Positions 1 through 8,421 of a DNA stretch of 64,000 nucleotides are shown here, piece by piece. The translations under genes and the position numbers were made by a program. The stretch comes from Virgisporangium aurantiacum (GTDB lineage Bacteria > Actinomycetota > Actinomycetes > Mycobacteriales > Micromonosporaceae): NCBI RefSeq assembly GCF_016863635.1, contig NZ_BOPG01000003.1:1-64000 (forward strand), given 5' to 3'. The notes beneath the pieces are model-generated. The model saw only the letters and a program-made list of their open reading frames with translations, had not been told where the DNA came from and did no database searches. Every line of letters begins with the position of its first letter. The first letter of the stretch is position 1.

Positions 1-350
1 TCGAAGGCGAACTCGCCCAGGTCGCCGGCCGGGGTGCTGGCCGGGGTGCCGGTGGGATGTTCCAGCGTCACCGTCCAGGGGCCGGCGCCGAGGACGCGGC
101 CGGCGATGCGGTTCGGCCCGACGGTGAGCTCGACGGTCACGGCGCCGAGTTCGAAGGTCAGCTGATCGGTCCCGATGTCGCCGCCGCGAACTCCGGCGGG
201 TTCGGCGGCCTCGGGTTCGAGCAGCTCGGCGAGCCCGCCGTCGAGATCACGCACGGCGAACAGCGCGTCGGCCCGGTCGGCCAGGCCGGGCGGGGCGGGA
301 TCGGGGGGCAGCGCCCGCCCGAGGTCGGCGAGCAGCCGTTCGTCGCTCAT
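1..350 (-). CDS. Partial hypothetical protein downstream of an ECF sigma factor
   Basis: Open reading frame on the minus strand from an ATG at 350, running off the left edge, so only about 116 N-terminal residues are visible. It begins MSDERLLADLGRALPPDPAP and continues with an acidic, proline-rich stretch and then a beta-rich segment (hydrophobic residues alternating around QLTFELGAVTVELTV). No catalytic motif or membrane helix is seen. It starts 10 nt after the stop of the sigma-factor gene, so the two are probably one operon. In many actinomycetes a small sigma factor is followed by a protein of this length and then a larger effector; that is context only. Function not recognised. Confidence 0.6.
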   Translation of the reverse strand, partial: MSDERLLADLGRALPPDPAPPGLADRADALFAVRDLDGGLAELLEPEAAEPAGVRGGDIGTDQLTFELGAVTVELTVGPNRIAGRVLGAGPWTVTLEHPTGTPASTPAGDLGEFAF

Positions 351-360
351 GATCGCCCCT

Positions 361-948
361 TCACGGTTCGAATCCCGGTGGCAGCAACCGGCGCAGGGTG
401 TCGAGGCAGCGGCGGCGGGTCGGGCCGAGCGACCCGCGGGGCCGGCCGAGCGCCGCCGCGATCTCGTCGTAGCTCAGGGCCGGGTCGGCGAGCAGCAGTT
501 GCAGCAGCTGCCTGCAGTCGTGCCCGAGTCGGGCGAAGGCCGTCCGCAGCGCGGCCGCGCGCTCGTCGCGCAGCAACCGGGTGTCGGCCGGATCGGTGAC
601 GCCGGGGCGCAGCTCCAACGGCGACACCAACGGGATCTCGCGCCGCCGCACGGTCAGCCGCCGGGCCTCGTTGCGCACGATCATGCACAGCCACGCCCCG
701 ACGGCCTGCGGGTCACGCAGCTGGTGGGCCCGGTCGAGCAGGCGCAGCCAGGCCGTCTGCACGAGGTCTTCGGCGGTCGACGGGTCGACGCCGAACGAGC
801 GGGCCACCGCGTACATCCGGGCCGAGTGCCGGGCCACCAGCAGCGACCAGGCCCGCCGCGCCACCGGGTGCTCGCCGGCCAGCGCACCGACCAGTTCGCC
901 GTCGCTCGGCCCGGTTTCACCGGTGGGCAGCGTCTCTGCGCTCACCAC
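361..948 (-). CDS. RNA polymerase sigma factor, sigma-70 family (ECF-like)
   Basis: A 195-residue protein that would direct RNA polymerase to a set of promoters. Region 2 lies at about residues 30-95, with the helix SFGVDPSTAEDLVQTAWLRL and then the tryptophan-containing segment AVGAWLCMIVRNEARRL. Region 4 lies at about residues 130-185, with the helix-turn-helix core LSYDEIAAALGRPRGSLGPT. The length fits ECF sigma factors with only regions 2 and 4. The start is taken as the first of two consecutive GTG codons (948 or 945); neither has a strong ribosome site, so the start is uncertain. No classical anti-sigma factor is adjacent. The downstream partial gene may be its partner. It is divergent from the LacI gene. 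Confidence 0.9.
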   Translation of the reverse strand: MVSAETLPTGETGPSDGELVGALAGEHPVARRAWSLLVARHSARMYAVARSFGVDPSTAEDLVQTAWLRLLDRAHQLRDPQAVGAWLCMIVRNEARRLTVRRREIPLVSPLELRPGVTDPADTRLLRDERAAALRTAFARLGHDCRQLLQLLLADPALSYDEIAAALGRPRGSLGPTRRRCLDTLRRLLPPGFEP

Positions 949-1069
949 GACCGCGATTCATCGACGCAGACCGACCGGTTCACGCCGGAATCGTATGGAG
1001 GACGGCGTATCCGGCACAACTTGACCAGGTCGTTGCCACCGTCGCCCCGGCGGCTTACAGTGCGTAACC

Positions 1070-2071
1070 GTGGTCACGATCGACGACGTGGCGCGCGCCG
1101 CCGGGGTGTCCACCAGCACGGTGTCCTACGCGCTGAGCGGCCGGCGCCCCATCTCGCCCGCCACCCGGGAACGGGTCGCCGCGGCGATCGCCGAGCTGGG
1201 GTACCACCCGCACGCCGGCGCGCGGGCGCTGGCGAGCAGCCGGTCGAGCGTCCTGGCCCTGGTGGCTCCGCTGCGGTCGGACATCAACGTGCCCGTGATC
1301 ATGGAGTTCGTCACCGCGGTGGTCACGGCCGCGCGCGAACACAACTACGACGTCCTACTTCTGACAAAAGACGAGGGGACCGCGGGGCTGCAGCGCGTCG
1401 CGGGCGGCGCGATGGTCGACGCGTTGATCGTCATGGACGTGGAGAGCGACGACGCCCGCGTGCCCGCGCTGCTCGGGCTGCGCCAACCGTCGGTGCTGAT
1501 CGGGCTGCCGACCGAGTCCACCGGGCTGAGCTGCGTCGACCTGGACTTCGAGGCGACCGCGCGGGCGTGCGTCGAGCACCTGGCCGACCACGGACACCGG
1601 CGGATCGCGCTCGTCGGGCCGGCACCCGGTGTCTACCAGCGGGGCACGAGCTACGCCAACCGCTTCCTCACCGGGTTCACCGGCGCCGTGACGGCGCTGG
1701 GCGAGCCGGTGGTCGCCGAACCGTGCGACCCCAGCCGGTCCGGCGTGCGCGACTGCCTCGACCGGATCGGGCCCGACTTCACCGCCCTGGTCGTCCACAA
1801 CGAGGCGGCGCTGGTCCCGCTGCTCGACCTGCTCCGCGTCGACGGCCGCCGCGTGCCGGAGGACGTCTCGGTAGTGGCCGTCTGCCCGCGCGACGCGGTG
1901 CCGCCGCTGCCCGTCCGCCTGACCACGGCCGAGATCCCGGCGCACGAGGTGGGCACGCTGGCGGTCACGATGGCGATGCGCCTCCTCGACAGCCCGATCG
2001 CCACGGCACCGGAGACGAGGCTGCTCCCACCGGTGATCGTCCCCCGCGACAGCGTTGCCCCCGCGTCGTAA
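1070..2071 (+). CDS. LacI-family transcriptional regulator
   Basis: A 333-residue DNA-binding regulator starting at GTG. The N-terminal LacI helix-turn-helix is complete (TIDDVARAAGVSTSTVSYAL, residues 3-22), followed by the hinge-helix region ending at GARALASSRSSV. The rest is a periplasmic-binding-protein-like sensor domain (about residues 60-330) that normally binds a sugar or nucleoside effector. No sugar uptake or catabolic gene is next to it in this window, so its target is not evident. The closest possible operator is a 10-bp palindrome just after its own stop. The TACAGT hexamer at 1056-1061 lies only 8 nt before the GTG, so the message may be nearly leaderless; this is inference. 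Confidence 0.93.
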   Translation: MVTIDDVARAAGVSTSTVSYALSGRRPISPATRERVAAAIAELGYHPHAGARALASSRSSVLALVAPLRSDINVPVIMEFVTAVVTAAREHNYDVLLLTKDEGTAGLQRVAGGAMVDALIVMDVESDDARVPALLGLRQPSVLIGLPTESTGLSCVDLDFEATARACVEHLADHGHRRIALVGPAPGVYQRGTSYANRFLTGFTGAVTALGEPVVAEPCDPSRSGVRDCLDRIGPDFTALVVHNEAALVPLLDLLRVDGRRVPEDVSVVAVCPRDAVPPLPVRLTTAEIPAHEVGTLAVTMAMRLLDSPIATAPETRLLPPVIVPRDSVAPAS

Positions 2072-2092
2072 CAGGATGATCAGTCTTGTCCA

Positions 2093-2102
2093 TAGACGTC
2101 TA
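2093..2102. promoter_or_regulatory. Short CG-centred palindrome
   Basis: TAGACGTCTA is a perfect 10-bp palindrome 22 bp after the LacI-family stop codon. LacI proteins bind CG-centred palindromes, so it could be an operator, but it is short, it sits downstream of the gene rather than upstream, and no promoter was identified beside it. Confidence 0.2.
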
Positions 2103-2137
2103 CACTGATACAGTCGGCATCGCGCAAGCGCCACACG

Positions 2138-2167
2138 AAAAAGGGGTGCCCATGGCGGGGCACCCCT
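2138..2167 (-). terminator. Rho-independent terminator (minus strand)
   Basis: Perfect 10-bp inverted repeat AGGGGTGCCC / GGGCACCCCT (2142-2151 and 2158-2167) with a 6-nt loop. On the minus strand the second arm is followed by four further Ts at 2141-2138. It would end transcription of the ABC transporter operon at 2389-5417 and of the RNA candidate overlapping it. On the plus strand there is no U tract, so it acts best on the minus strand. Confidence 0.65.
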
Positions 2168-2226
2168 GCAATCGACAGGACTTGATCAGGTCCGCGCCCC
2201 CTTGAGGAGGCGGTTGACCAAGTCCC
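2138..2226 (-). ncRNA. Candidate structured small RNA or structured 3' UTR
   Basis: Read on the minus strand this roughly 90-nt segment folds into three parts. A 12-bp closing stem pairs 2215-2226 with 2177-2188 (ten Watson-Crick and two G-U pairs). Inside it a 7-bp hairpin pairs 2206-2212 with 2195-2201 across a TCAA tetraloop, leaving an asymmetric internal loop (6 nt against 2 nt). After a 9-nt linker comes a 10-bp terminator hairpin with a U tract. It sits in the 317-bp gene-free gap 2072-2388, downstream of the FtsX-type permease gene, so it could be processed from that message or made from its own promoter. An AT-rich stretch (ATATATCTATGTG on the plus strand, 2227-2239) lies just upstream. 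I cannot assign it to a known RNA family. Apart from this, the gap holds no convincing gene. Confidence 0.4.
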
Positions 2227-2388
2227 ATATATCTATGTGATTGTCCACACCTGACATCCCAGACGAAGAGGCGATCGGGCCGCAAGCAAGGTCAGGTTAC
2301 GACTGTCCTAAGTGGAGCTTTAGTGGCCTCGCCGCGCTCTGCGTCCACTGAGGACAGTCGGTCCGATCCGGCTGCGCTGCCTGCGACA

Positions 2389-4740
2389 CTACTCGGCGCG
2401 GAGCGCGGTCGCCGCCCGGGTGCGGGCGGCCCAGCCCGCCGGGATCAGGGCGCCCAGCACCGCCAGCACGATGCCCGTCGCACCCAGGGCGAGCAGTTCC
2501 CACGGGTTGTACACCGCGATGAACTCGGGTGCGTAGCCGAAGCCGGCGGCGTCGAACATCACCGGCACGATCCAGCGGTGTACGCCCCAGCCGAGTGGGA
2601 CCGCCAGCGCGCCGCCGACCAGGCCGACCGCGACCATCGAGGTCACCACCATCGTGCGGACCTGCCACGGCGTCATCCCGACGGACTTCAGCACCCCGAT
2701 CTCGTGCACCCGCTCCCGCGTGTTGAGCACCACCGTGTTGAACACGCCCAGCGCCGCCACCGAACCGAGCAGCAGCGCCAGGATGCTGATCAGCGTGAGC
2801 ATCACGGTGATCGCCTCGTTCTCCTGGGTGTCGGCGCTGACGATCGGGTCGGCGGACTGCCCCGCGAGCGCGGCCGACAGCGCGGAGACGTACCGGTGCG
2901 GGTCGGTGCCGGGCGTCAGGGCCACCTCGTACTGGCGCGGGGTCACCGGTCCGGCGATGCCGGTCAGCGTGGCCGCGTCCATGACGAGCGTCGGGTCGCC
3001 GCCGTTGAGCATCACCTCGCCGACGACCGTCACCCGGCGTTGGCCGGCCGCCGCGCTGACGGTGATCTCGTCGCCGACCTGTACACCGGTCAGCCGCAGC
3101 ATCCGCGACGAGGCCACCACCTCGGACGGGCTCCGGTACCAGCGTCCGTCGATGATCGGATAGCCGGCCCAGGAGGCGTCGGCGTCGTAGGCGCGCACGT
3201 CGATCGGTTGGGTCGAGCCGGCGAGGCTGATGCTCGCCTCGCTCAGGCCGGCGATGTGCGCCGTTCCGGGTTGGGCCGCGATCACCGCGTGCACCGCGGC
3301 CGGATCAGCCGGCGTGCGGTCCGCGCCCGGTTTCGGCCCGGAAGCCGGATCGGCGTCGGGCCCGCCGCCCATATCTGGGCCCATCATCGCGACGAGCACC
3401 GGCGCCGCCTCCGTGCGGTTGACGCCCTCCGCCACCCGGGTCAGCGACGTCGCGAGCCCGGCCGCCAGCACGAACGTCGCGGCGCCCAGCAGCACGGCGA
3501 CCACCGTGACCGCCGCGCGTGACGGCCGGGCGAGCGGCGCGGCCAGCCCCAGGCCGATCGGCCGCGGGAGGCGCATCCGCATCAGTGCCCGCCGGAGCCG
3601 GAATCCGTGCCCGGCGCGCGGTGCCCGGCCCACCGTGATCGCCTGCACGGCGGGCAGCCGTCCGGCGCGGGTGGCCGGCCCGACCGCCGACAACAGGACC
3701 AGCGCCGGTACGACGAGCAGCACCAGCGCGGGCACCCACACCGGCACGCTGGTTCCGCCCGCCACGCTGTAGGCGTCGGCGGTCATCGCGAGAATCGGGA
3801 CGGCCAGCGCTGTTCCGGCCGCCACGCCCACGACGCAGGCCGGAACACCCACGGCCAGCACCTGCACGGCGTACCCGGTGACCACCTGCGCCGGCGAGAA
3901 CCCGAGCGTCTTCTGGACGCCGATCGACCGGTACCCGGCCACCACCGCTCCCGCCACGACGTTCACCACGATCAGCGCCGACATCACCAGCCCGAGCACG
4001 GCGAACGCGACCACGAACGGCACCATCGGCTTCAGCGCCTCGTTGGCCCGCAGCTTCACCGCGAGATACGACGTCGAACCGGTCAGCGCGCCGGCCGGCA
4101 GTGCGCCCGTCGCCGAGGCCAGGCCCGACCGGATGTCGTCGTCGGTGCCGGCGGACGCGAACCGGTACAGCATCTGCAGGCTCGTCGGCGCGCTCAACTG
4201 ATCCGGCCACACCCACGCACCGGCCGATCCGGTCACCGACTCGGCGATGCCCACGATCGTCACCGAGGACCCGTCGACGGTGACCGTGCTGCCGATCGTC
4301 CACGCCGTGTCGCCGGTGCGCACGAACTCGCGCGACAGCACGATCTGGCCGGTGCCGGTCAGCCACGTCCCCTCGTCGATGTGCAGGCGGTCGACGGATC
4401 CGCCGGCGTCGGAGCGGCCCACGACGAGCCCGACCGGCAGGCGCCGGCCACGCGCGCCGACCACCTGCGCCTCGACCGCGCCGAAGGGCCCGGCGGCCGC
4501 GGTCACTCCCGGCCGTCGGCCGGTCGCGGCGAGATCGGTGGTAGAAGTAATGGACGGATCGAAGCTCGCCATCGCGTGCGCGCCGTGCAGCCGCGCGAAC
4601 GCGGATTCGAACGGTGCCGACGACGCGACGAGCAGCCCGAGGGCGAGCACCGTGGTGGCACTGGTCAGCAGCACCACCGTCGCGATCACCACGCTCTGCA
4701 GCCGCCGCCGCCGAACGGCCGCCCACGCAACGGTGATCAC
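2389..4740 (-). CDS. ABC transporter permease, FtsX/MacB type
   Basis: A 783-residue membrane protein with the usual two-FtsX-domain architecture. There is an N-terminal membrane helix (residues 10-40), a large extracytoplasmic domain, a three-helix FtsX bundle near residues 240-350, a second helix and extracytoplasmic domain after about residue 400, and a final FtsX bundle (residues 640-780). Such permeases work with a MacB/LolD-type ATPase as mechanotransmission exporters of lipids, peptides or antibiotics, or as stress sensors. The ATPase gene lies immediately upstream with a 4-nt ATGA overlap, so the pair is one transport complex. A divergent two-component system follows, a common arrangement for exporters induced by envelope stress. 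The substrate cannot be told from sequence. Confidence 0.93.
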   Translation of the reverse strand: MITVAWAAVRRRRLQSVVIATVVLLTSATTVLALGLLVASSAPFESAFARLHGAHAMASFDPSITSTTDLAATGRRPGVTAAAGPFGAVEAQVVGARGRRLPVGLVVGRSDAGGSVDRLHIDEGTWLTGTGQIVLSREFVRTGDTAWTIGSTVTVDGSSVTIVGIAESVTGSAGAWVWPDQLSAPTSLQMLYRFASAGTDDDIRSGLASATGALPAGALTGSTSYLAVKLRANEALKPMVPFVVAFAVLGLVMSALIVVNVVAGAVVAGYRSIGVQKTLGFSPAQVVTGYAVQVLAVGVPACVVGVAAGTALAVPILAMTADAYSVAGGTSVPVWVPALVLLVVPALVLLSAVGPATRAGRLPAVQAITVGRAPRAGHGFRLRRALMRMRLPRPIGLGLAAPLARPSRAAVTVVAVLLGAATFVLAAGLATSLTRVAEGVNRTEAAPVLVAMMGPDMGGGPDADPASGPKPGADRTPADPAAVHAVIAAQPGTAHIAGLSEASISLAGSTQPIDVRAYDADASWAGYPIIDGRWYRSPSEVVASSRMLRLTGVQVGDEITVSAAAGQRRVTVVGEVMLNGGDPTLVMDAATLTGIAGPVTPRQYEVALTPGTDPHRYVSALSAALAGQSADPIVSADTQENEAITVMLTLISILALLLGSVAALGVFNTVVLNTRERVHEIGVLKSVGMTPWQVRTMVVTSMVAVGLVGGALAVPLGWGVHRWIVPVMFDAAGFGYAPEFIAVYNPWELLALGATGIVLAVLGALIPAGWAARTRAATALRAE

Positions 4741-5417
4741 GCAGCAACCTGTTCACGAAGGTGACCGTCGCGGACCTCGACGACCCGGGTGGCGCACCGG
4801 GCCGCCAGCGCCGCGTCGTGGGTGACCAGCACGACGGTCTGACCGCCCTCGTTGAGGTCGCGCAGCAGGTCGGTGATCTGGTCGCCGGCGCGGGCGTCGA
4901 CCGCACCGGTCGGCTCGTCGGCGAGCAGGATCGGCGGACGGTTGATCAGCGCACGGGCCACCGCCACCCGCTGCCGCTCGCCGCCCGACAGGCGCGCCGG
5001 GTAGGCGTTGGCGCGGCCGGCGATGCCGAGCGAGTCGAGCAGTTCGTCGGCACGGGCGGTCGCCGCGCGACGCGGCATACCGGTGAGCCGCGCCGGCAGG
5101 AGGACGTTGTCGCGGGCGGTCAACTCGTCGAGCAGGTGGAAGAACTGGAACACGATCCCGATGTGCCGGCGCCGGAACCGGGCCAGCGCCGTCTCCGACA
5201 GGCCGGTGAGGTCGGTTCCGGCCACCTCCACCCGGCCGTCGGTCGCCCGGTCGAGGCCCGCGATCAGGTTGAGCAGCGTCGACTTTCCGCTGCCCGACGG
5301 GCCCATCACCGCGACCGCCTCGCCCGCCGCGACGGAGAGGTCGACCCCGTCGAGGGCGGGCGGACCGGCGGACTCGTACCGCTTGCCAACGCCCGTGAGA
5401 CGCACCAATTCGCTCAT
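4737..5417 (-). CDS. ABC transporter ATP-binding protein, LolD/MacB type
   Basis: A 226-residue ATPase that powers the FtsX-type permease encoded just downstream. Walker A is GPSGSGKST (about residues 39-47), the signature is LSGGERQRVAVARAL, and Walker B is PPILLADEPTGAVD, followed by a switch histidine in VLVTHDA. Length and motifs match stand-alone MacB/LolD ATPases without extra domains. Start at ATG 5417. It overlaps the permease start by 4 nt (ATGA), implying translational coupling. Its promoter must lie in the 152-bp gap shared with the divergent histidine kinase, where an inverted repeat is visible. Confidence 0.96.
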   Translation of the reverse strand: MSELVRLTGVGKRYESAGPPALDGVDLSVAAGEAVAVMGPSGSGKSTLLNLIAGLDRATDGRVEVAGTDLTGLSETALARFRRRHIGIVFQFFHLLDELTARDNVLLPARLTGMPRRAATARADELLDSLGIAGRANAYPARLSGGERQRVAVARALINRPPILLADEPTGAVDARAGDQITDLLRDLNEGGQTVVLVTHDAALAARCATRVVEVRDGHLREQVAA

Positions 5418-5497
5418 GGCCGGGACGGTAGGAGGTCGGTGTGGGGCCGCGGATCCGGCGCGAGGTGGTCATGGCGTACCGCATTTCGATGACGGGG

Positions 5498-5527
5498 GAC
5501 GCGTGTCATCCCTGGGATGTACGCGTC
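5498..5527. promoter_or_regulatory. Imperfect inverted repeat between exporter and two-component genes
   Basis: GACGCGT (5498-5504) and ACGCGTC (5521-5527) form inverted arms around an inner TCATCCC / GGGATG pair, giving a nearly continuous dyad of about 14 bp per side. It lies between the divergent ABC operon and the histidine kinase gene. A NarL-type response regulator binding here could control both, but no binding data are available. Confidence 0.35.
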
Positions 5528-5569
5528 CGGGGGGACGTGCGAACGGCGGCCGGTGCGCAGAATGGGTCC

Positions 5570-6799
5570 GTGCACCCGATCCTCCGCCGCCTTCCCTGGC
5601 GGGACCTCGCCCTCGTCGCGGTCCTGGCGGTCGCCATGGTGCTCTTCGACCGGTTCCTCCCGAACCTCCTGCGGGGCACGGGGCCGCAGGGGGGCGACAT
5701 GCCGGCCCCGCCACTCGCCCGCAACGGGTCCGTGCTGCCCACCGACAACGACGAGAGCCCGGTCGGCCTCGTGCTGCTGGCGGTCCTGTTGATCGCGGGT
5801 CCGCTGGTGGTGCGGCGGCGATGGCCGCTGGCCTGCTTCGCGGTCCAATATCCGGTTTTGCTGGCGGCCGAGGCGGCCAACAACGTGCCGGCGCTGCTGG
5901 CGGTGCTGATCGGCGCCTACTCGGTGGCCGTCTACCTGCCGGCGGCGCTGTCGATGAGCACGCTGGTGGGCACGGCCGCGATCACCGCGATGATCGAGAG
6001 CGAGACGTGGCCACGGGTGCCCGGCTGGGCGGGGGTGTTCGTGATCCTGCTCCCCATCGGGCTGTTCGGGGTGGCGATCCGCAGCGCGCGCGAACGGGCG
6101 GAGGCGTCCCATCAACGGGCCGAGGCGCTGCAGCGCGAGCAGCAGGTCGGCACCCGGCTGGCCATCGTGCAGGAGCGCGCCCGCATCACCCGCGAGCTGC
6201 ACGACGTGGTCACCCACCACGTCAGCGTGATGACGATCCAGGCCGGTGCCGCCGGCAAGGTGCTCGACGACCAGCCGGAACTGGCCCGCGAGGCGCTGGC
6301 GGCGATCGAGGCGAGCGGCCGGGAGACCATGGCCGAGCTCCGCCACCTGCTCGGCGCGCTGGCACCGGAGCCGGCCGACGCCGAGCTGCTCCGTCCGCAG
6401 CCGGGGCTCGACCAGCTCGACGCGCTGGTGGCCAACGTCCGGCAGGCGGGCCAGCCGGTCACGGTGAACCGCACGCCGGTCGACCTGCCGCGCGGGATGG
6501 ACCTGGCCGCCTACCGGGTGGTGCAGGAGGGGCTGACGAACGCGCTGCGGTACGCGCCGGGCGCCCGCACCCGGATCAACATCGCGATGGACTGCCGCTG
6601 GTTCGTGGTCGAGGTGACGAACGACGCGCCGAAGCTCGAGGTCGAGCTCGACCCGGCGTACTGGTCGCACGCCGGGTCGGGCTCCGGGCTCATCGGGCTG
6701 GCCGAGCGGCTGCGCCTCTACGACGGCGAACTGGAGACCGGCCGGCGTCCCGGCGGCGGGTTCCGGGTTCGGGCCAGCATGCCTCTGGAGGTCGCATGA
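5570..6799 (+). CDS. Sensor histidine kinase, NarL-system type (HisKA_3)
   Basis: Membrane sensor kinase of about 409 residues. Several N-terminal hydrophobic helices span residues 10-170 and a coiled-coil-like linker (ERAEASHQRAEALQREQQVG) follows. The HisKA_3 dimerisation helix contains the phospho-accepting His in RELHDVVTHH. The C-terminal HATPase_c has the N box (VVQEGLTNALRYAPG) and a G box (GSGLIGLAERL). The reading frame is open from 5441, but the GTG at 5570 leads straight into the first helix (HPILRRLPWRDL) and leaves room for a promoter, so I prefer it. The gene ends ATGA-overlapped with its response regulator. Confidence 0.9.
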   Translation: MHPILRRLPWRDLALVAVLAVAMVLFDRFLPNLLRGTGPQGGDMPAPPLARNGSVLPTDNDESPVGLVLLAVLLIAGPLVVRRRWPLACFAVQYPVLLAAEAANNVPALLAVLIGAYSVAVYLPAALSMSTLVGTAAITAMIESETWPRVPGWAGVFVILLPIGLFGVAIRSARERAEASHQRAEALQREQQVGTRLAIVQERARITRELHDVVTHHVSVMTIQAGAAGKVLDDQPELAREALAAIEASGRETMAELRHLLGALAPEPADAELLRPQPGLDQLDALVANVRQAGQPVTVNRTPVDLPRGMDLAAYRVVQEGLTNALRYAPGARTRINIAMDCRWFVVEVTNDAPKLEVELDPAYWSHAGSGSGLIGLAERLRLYDGELETGRRPGGGFRVRASMPLEVA

Positions 6800-7491
6800 C
6801 GCGCGTCCTGCTCGTCGACGACCTGGCGCTCGTCCGGTCGGGGTTCGGCATGATCCTCGCCAGCGCGGGCATCGAGGTGGTCGGTCACGCCGCCAACGGG
6901 AACGAGGCGGTGGCGGCCACCCGCCGGTTACGCCCCGACGTGGTGTTGATGGACATCCGCATGCCCGAATGCGACGGGCTGGAGGCCACCCGGCAGATCC
7001 TCGCCGATCCGCCACCGGCCAGCGACGGCGGGCCCGTGCGGATCCTGATCCTCACCACGTTCGACCTCGACCGGTACGTCTACGCGGCCCTCTCGGCGGG
7101 TGCCAGCGGCTTCCTGCTCAAAGACGTCACGCCCGATCAGCTGATCCACGCGGTCCGGGCGGTCCGTGACGGTGACGCGCTGCTCGCCCCCGCCATCACC
7201 CGCCGCCTCGTCGAGCGGTTCGCCCGTACCGACCCCGACAAGACGACGCTGCACCGCGACCTCGCCAGCCTCACCCCGCGCGAACTGGAGGTGCTGACCC
7301 TGCTCGCCGGCGGGCTGAGCAACATCGAACTCGCCGGAAAGCTCCACCTGAGCGAGGCGACGGTGAAGACCCACGTCACCCGGATCCTGACGAAGCTGCA
7401 GTTGCGTGACCGGGTGCAGGCCGTCGTCGTCGCGTACGAGACGGGGCTGGTGACGCCCGGCGGCGACGGAGGCCACTACTACGAGGTGTAG
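6796..7491 (+). CDS. Response regulator, NarL/FixJ family
   Basis: A 231-residue cytoplasmic regulator. The receiver domain (residues 1-125) has the acidic pair in LLVDDLALVR, the phosphorylated Asp in DVVLMDIRMPE and the conserved Lys in GFLLKDV. The C-terminal LuxR helix-turn-helix (about residues 160-222) reads LTPRELEVLTLLAGGLSNIE and ATVKTHVTRILTKL. It overlaps the kinase stop by 4 nt, so the two are translated together. Likely targets are the flanking ABC genes, since the system lies between two transporter operons; this is inference. Confidence 0.95.
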   Translation: MTRVLLVDDLALVRSGFGMILASAGIEVVGHAANGNEAVAATRRLRPDVVLMDIRMPECDGLEATRQILADPPPASDGGPVRILILTTFDLDRYVYAALSAGASGFLLKDVTPDQLIHAVRAVRDGDALLAPAITRRLVERFARTDPDKTTLHRDLASLTPRELEVLTLLAGGLSNIELAGKLHLSEATVKTHVTRILTKLQLRDRVQAVVVAYETGLVTPGGDGGHYYEV

Positions 7492-7503
7492 TAGATTGCC
7501 GGC

Positions 7504-8421
7504 GTGGCACTCGATGCATTGTCGGTCGACTCGGTGGTGGTGCGGTACGGGAACATCGCCGCGGTCGACGGGGCGTCGTTCGCGCTGCCGCGGGGTCGGG
7601 TGCTGGCGCTGCTCGGCCCGAACGGTGCCGGCAAGACGAGCCTGCTGCGGGTGTGCGAAGGCTTCCGCCGTCCCGACGGAGGGCGGGTGGCCACGCTGGG
7701 CGTCGACCCGTTCGCCGAGCGCGATCGGTTGATGCCCCGGGTCGGCATCATGCCGCAGGGCGGCGCGGTGCACCCGTTGGCCAAGGCCGGCGAACTGCTG
7801 CGGCTGTTCGCGTCGTACGCGGCCGACCCGGTCGACGTCGACTACCTGGCCGACCGCCTCGGCCTCGCACACACGCTGCGGCGGCCGTGCCGGCGGTTGT
7901 CCGGTGGCGAACTGCAGCGGCTCGCGCTGGCGCTGGCCGTCGTCGGGCGTCCCGAACTGGTCTTTCTCGACGAACCGACGGCCGGAATGGACGTCGAGGC
8001 CCGGCACACGACGTGGGCCGTCATCGCCGACCTGCGCGCCGCCGGCGTGTCGGTGCTGCTCACCACGCACCTGCTCGACGAGGCCGAGCGGCTGGCCGAC
8101 GACGTGGTGATCGTCGATCGCGGCCGGGTGGTCGCGGCCGGGTCGCCGGCGCACCTGACCACCACGGCCGGCATCGACCGGCTGACGGTGCACGCCGACC
8201 CGGCACTGCCCGTCGCCGACGTGGCGGGCTGCACGGTGCGGGAGGAGGCGCCCGGCCGGTACACGGTGGACAGTCCACAAGGGACACTCGACGCCGCCGC
8301 GGCCGCCGCCGTACTCGGGTGGTTCGCGGCGCGGGGCGCGCACGTCACCGCGGTGCACAGCCAGCGCCGAACGCTGGAGGACGTATTTCTCGCAATGACC
8401 ACGAGGAAGGCCGACCGGTGA
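7504..8421 (+). CDS. ABC-2 transporter ATP-binding protein
   Basis: A 305-residue ATPase of the drug/polyketide (DrrA/CcmA-like) class, starting at GTG 12 nt after the response regulator stop. Walker A is GPNGAGKTS (about residues 38-46), the signature is LSGGELQRLALALAV and Walker B is LVFLDEPTAGMD, followed by LTTHLLDEAERL. An extra domain of about 80 residues after the nucleotide-binding core (ITVHADP-like beta region) is typical of this class. It forms an exporter with the membrane protein encoded next, whose start overlaps its stop. Co-directional with the two-component system and possibly in the same operon. Substrate unknown. Confidence 0.94.
   Translation: MALDALSVDSVVVRYGNIAAVDGASFALPRGRVLALLGPNGAGKTSLLRVCEGFRRPDGGRVATLGVDPFAERDRLMPRVGIMPQGGAVHPLAKAGELLRLFASYAADPVDVDYLADRLGLAHTLRRPCRRLSGGELQRLALALAVVGRPELVFLDEPTAGMDVEARHTTWAVIADLRAAGVSVLLTTHLLDEAERLADDVVIVDRGRVVAAGSPAHLTTTAGIDRLTVHADPALPVADVAGCTVREEAPGRYTVDSPQGTLDAAAAAAVLGWFAARGAHVTAVHSQRRTLEDVFLAMTTRKADR

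Noticed and set aside
2100..2285. A 61-codon minus-strand ORF in the gene-free gap
   Set aside because: It covers the terminator hairpin and the folded RNA element and has no family features or ribosome site.
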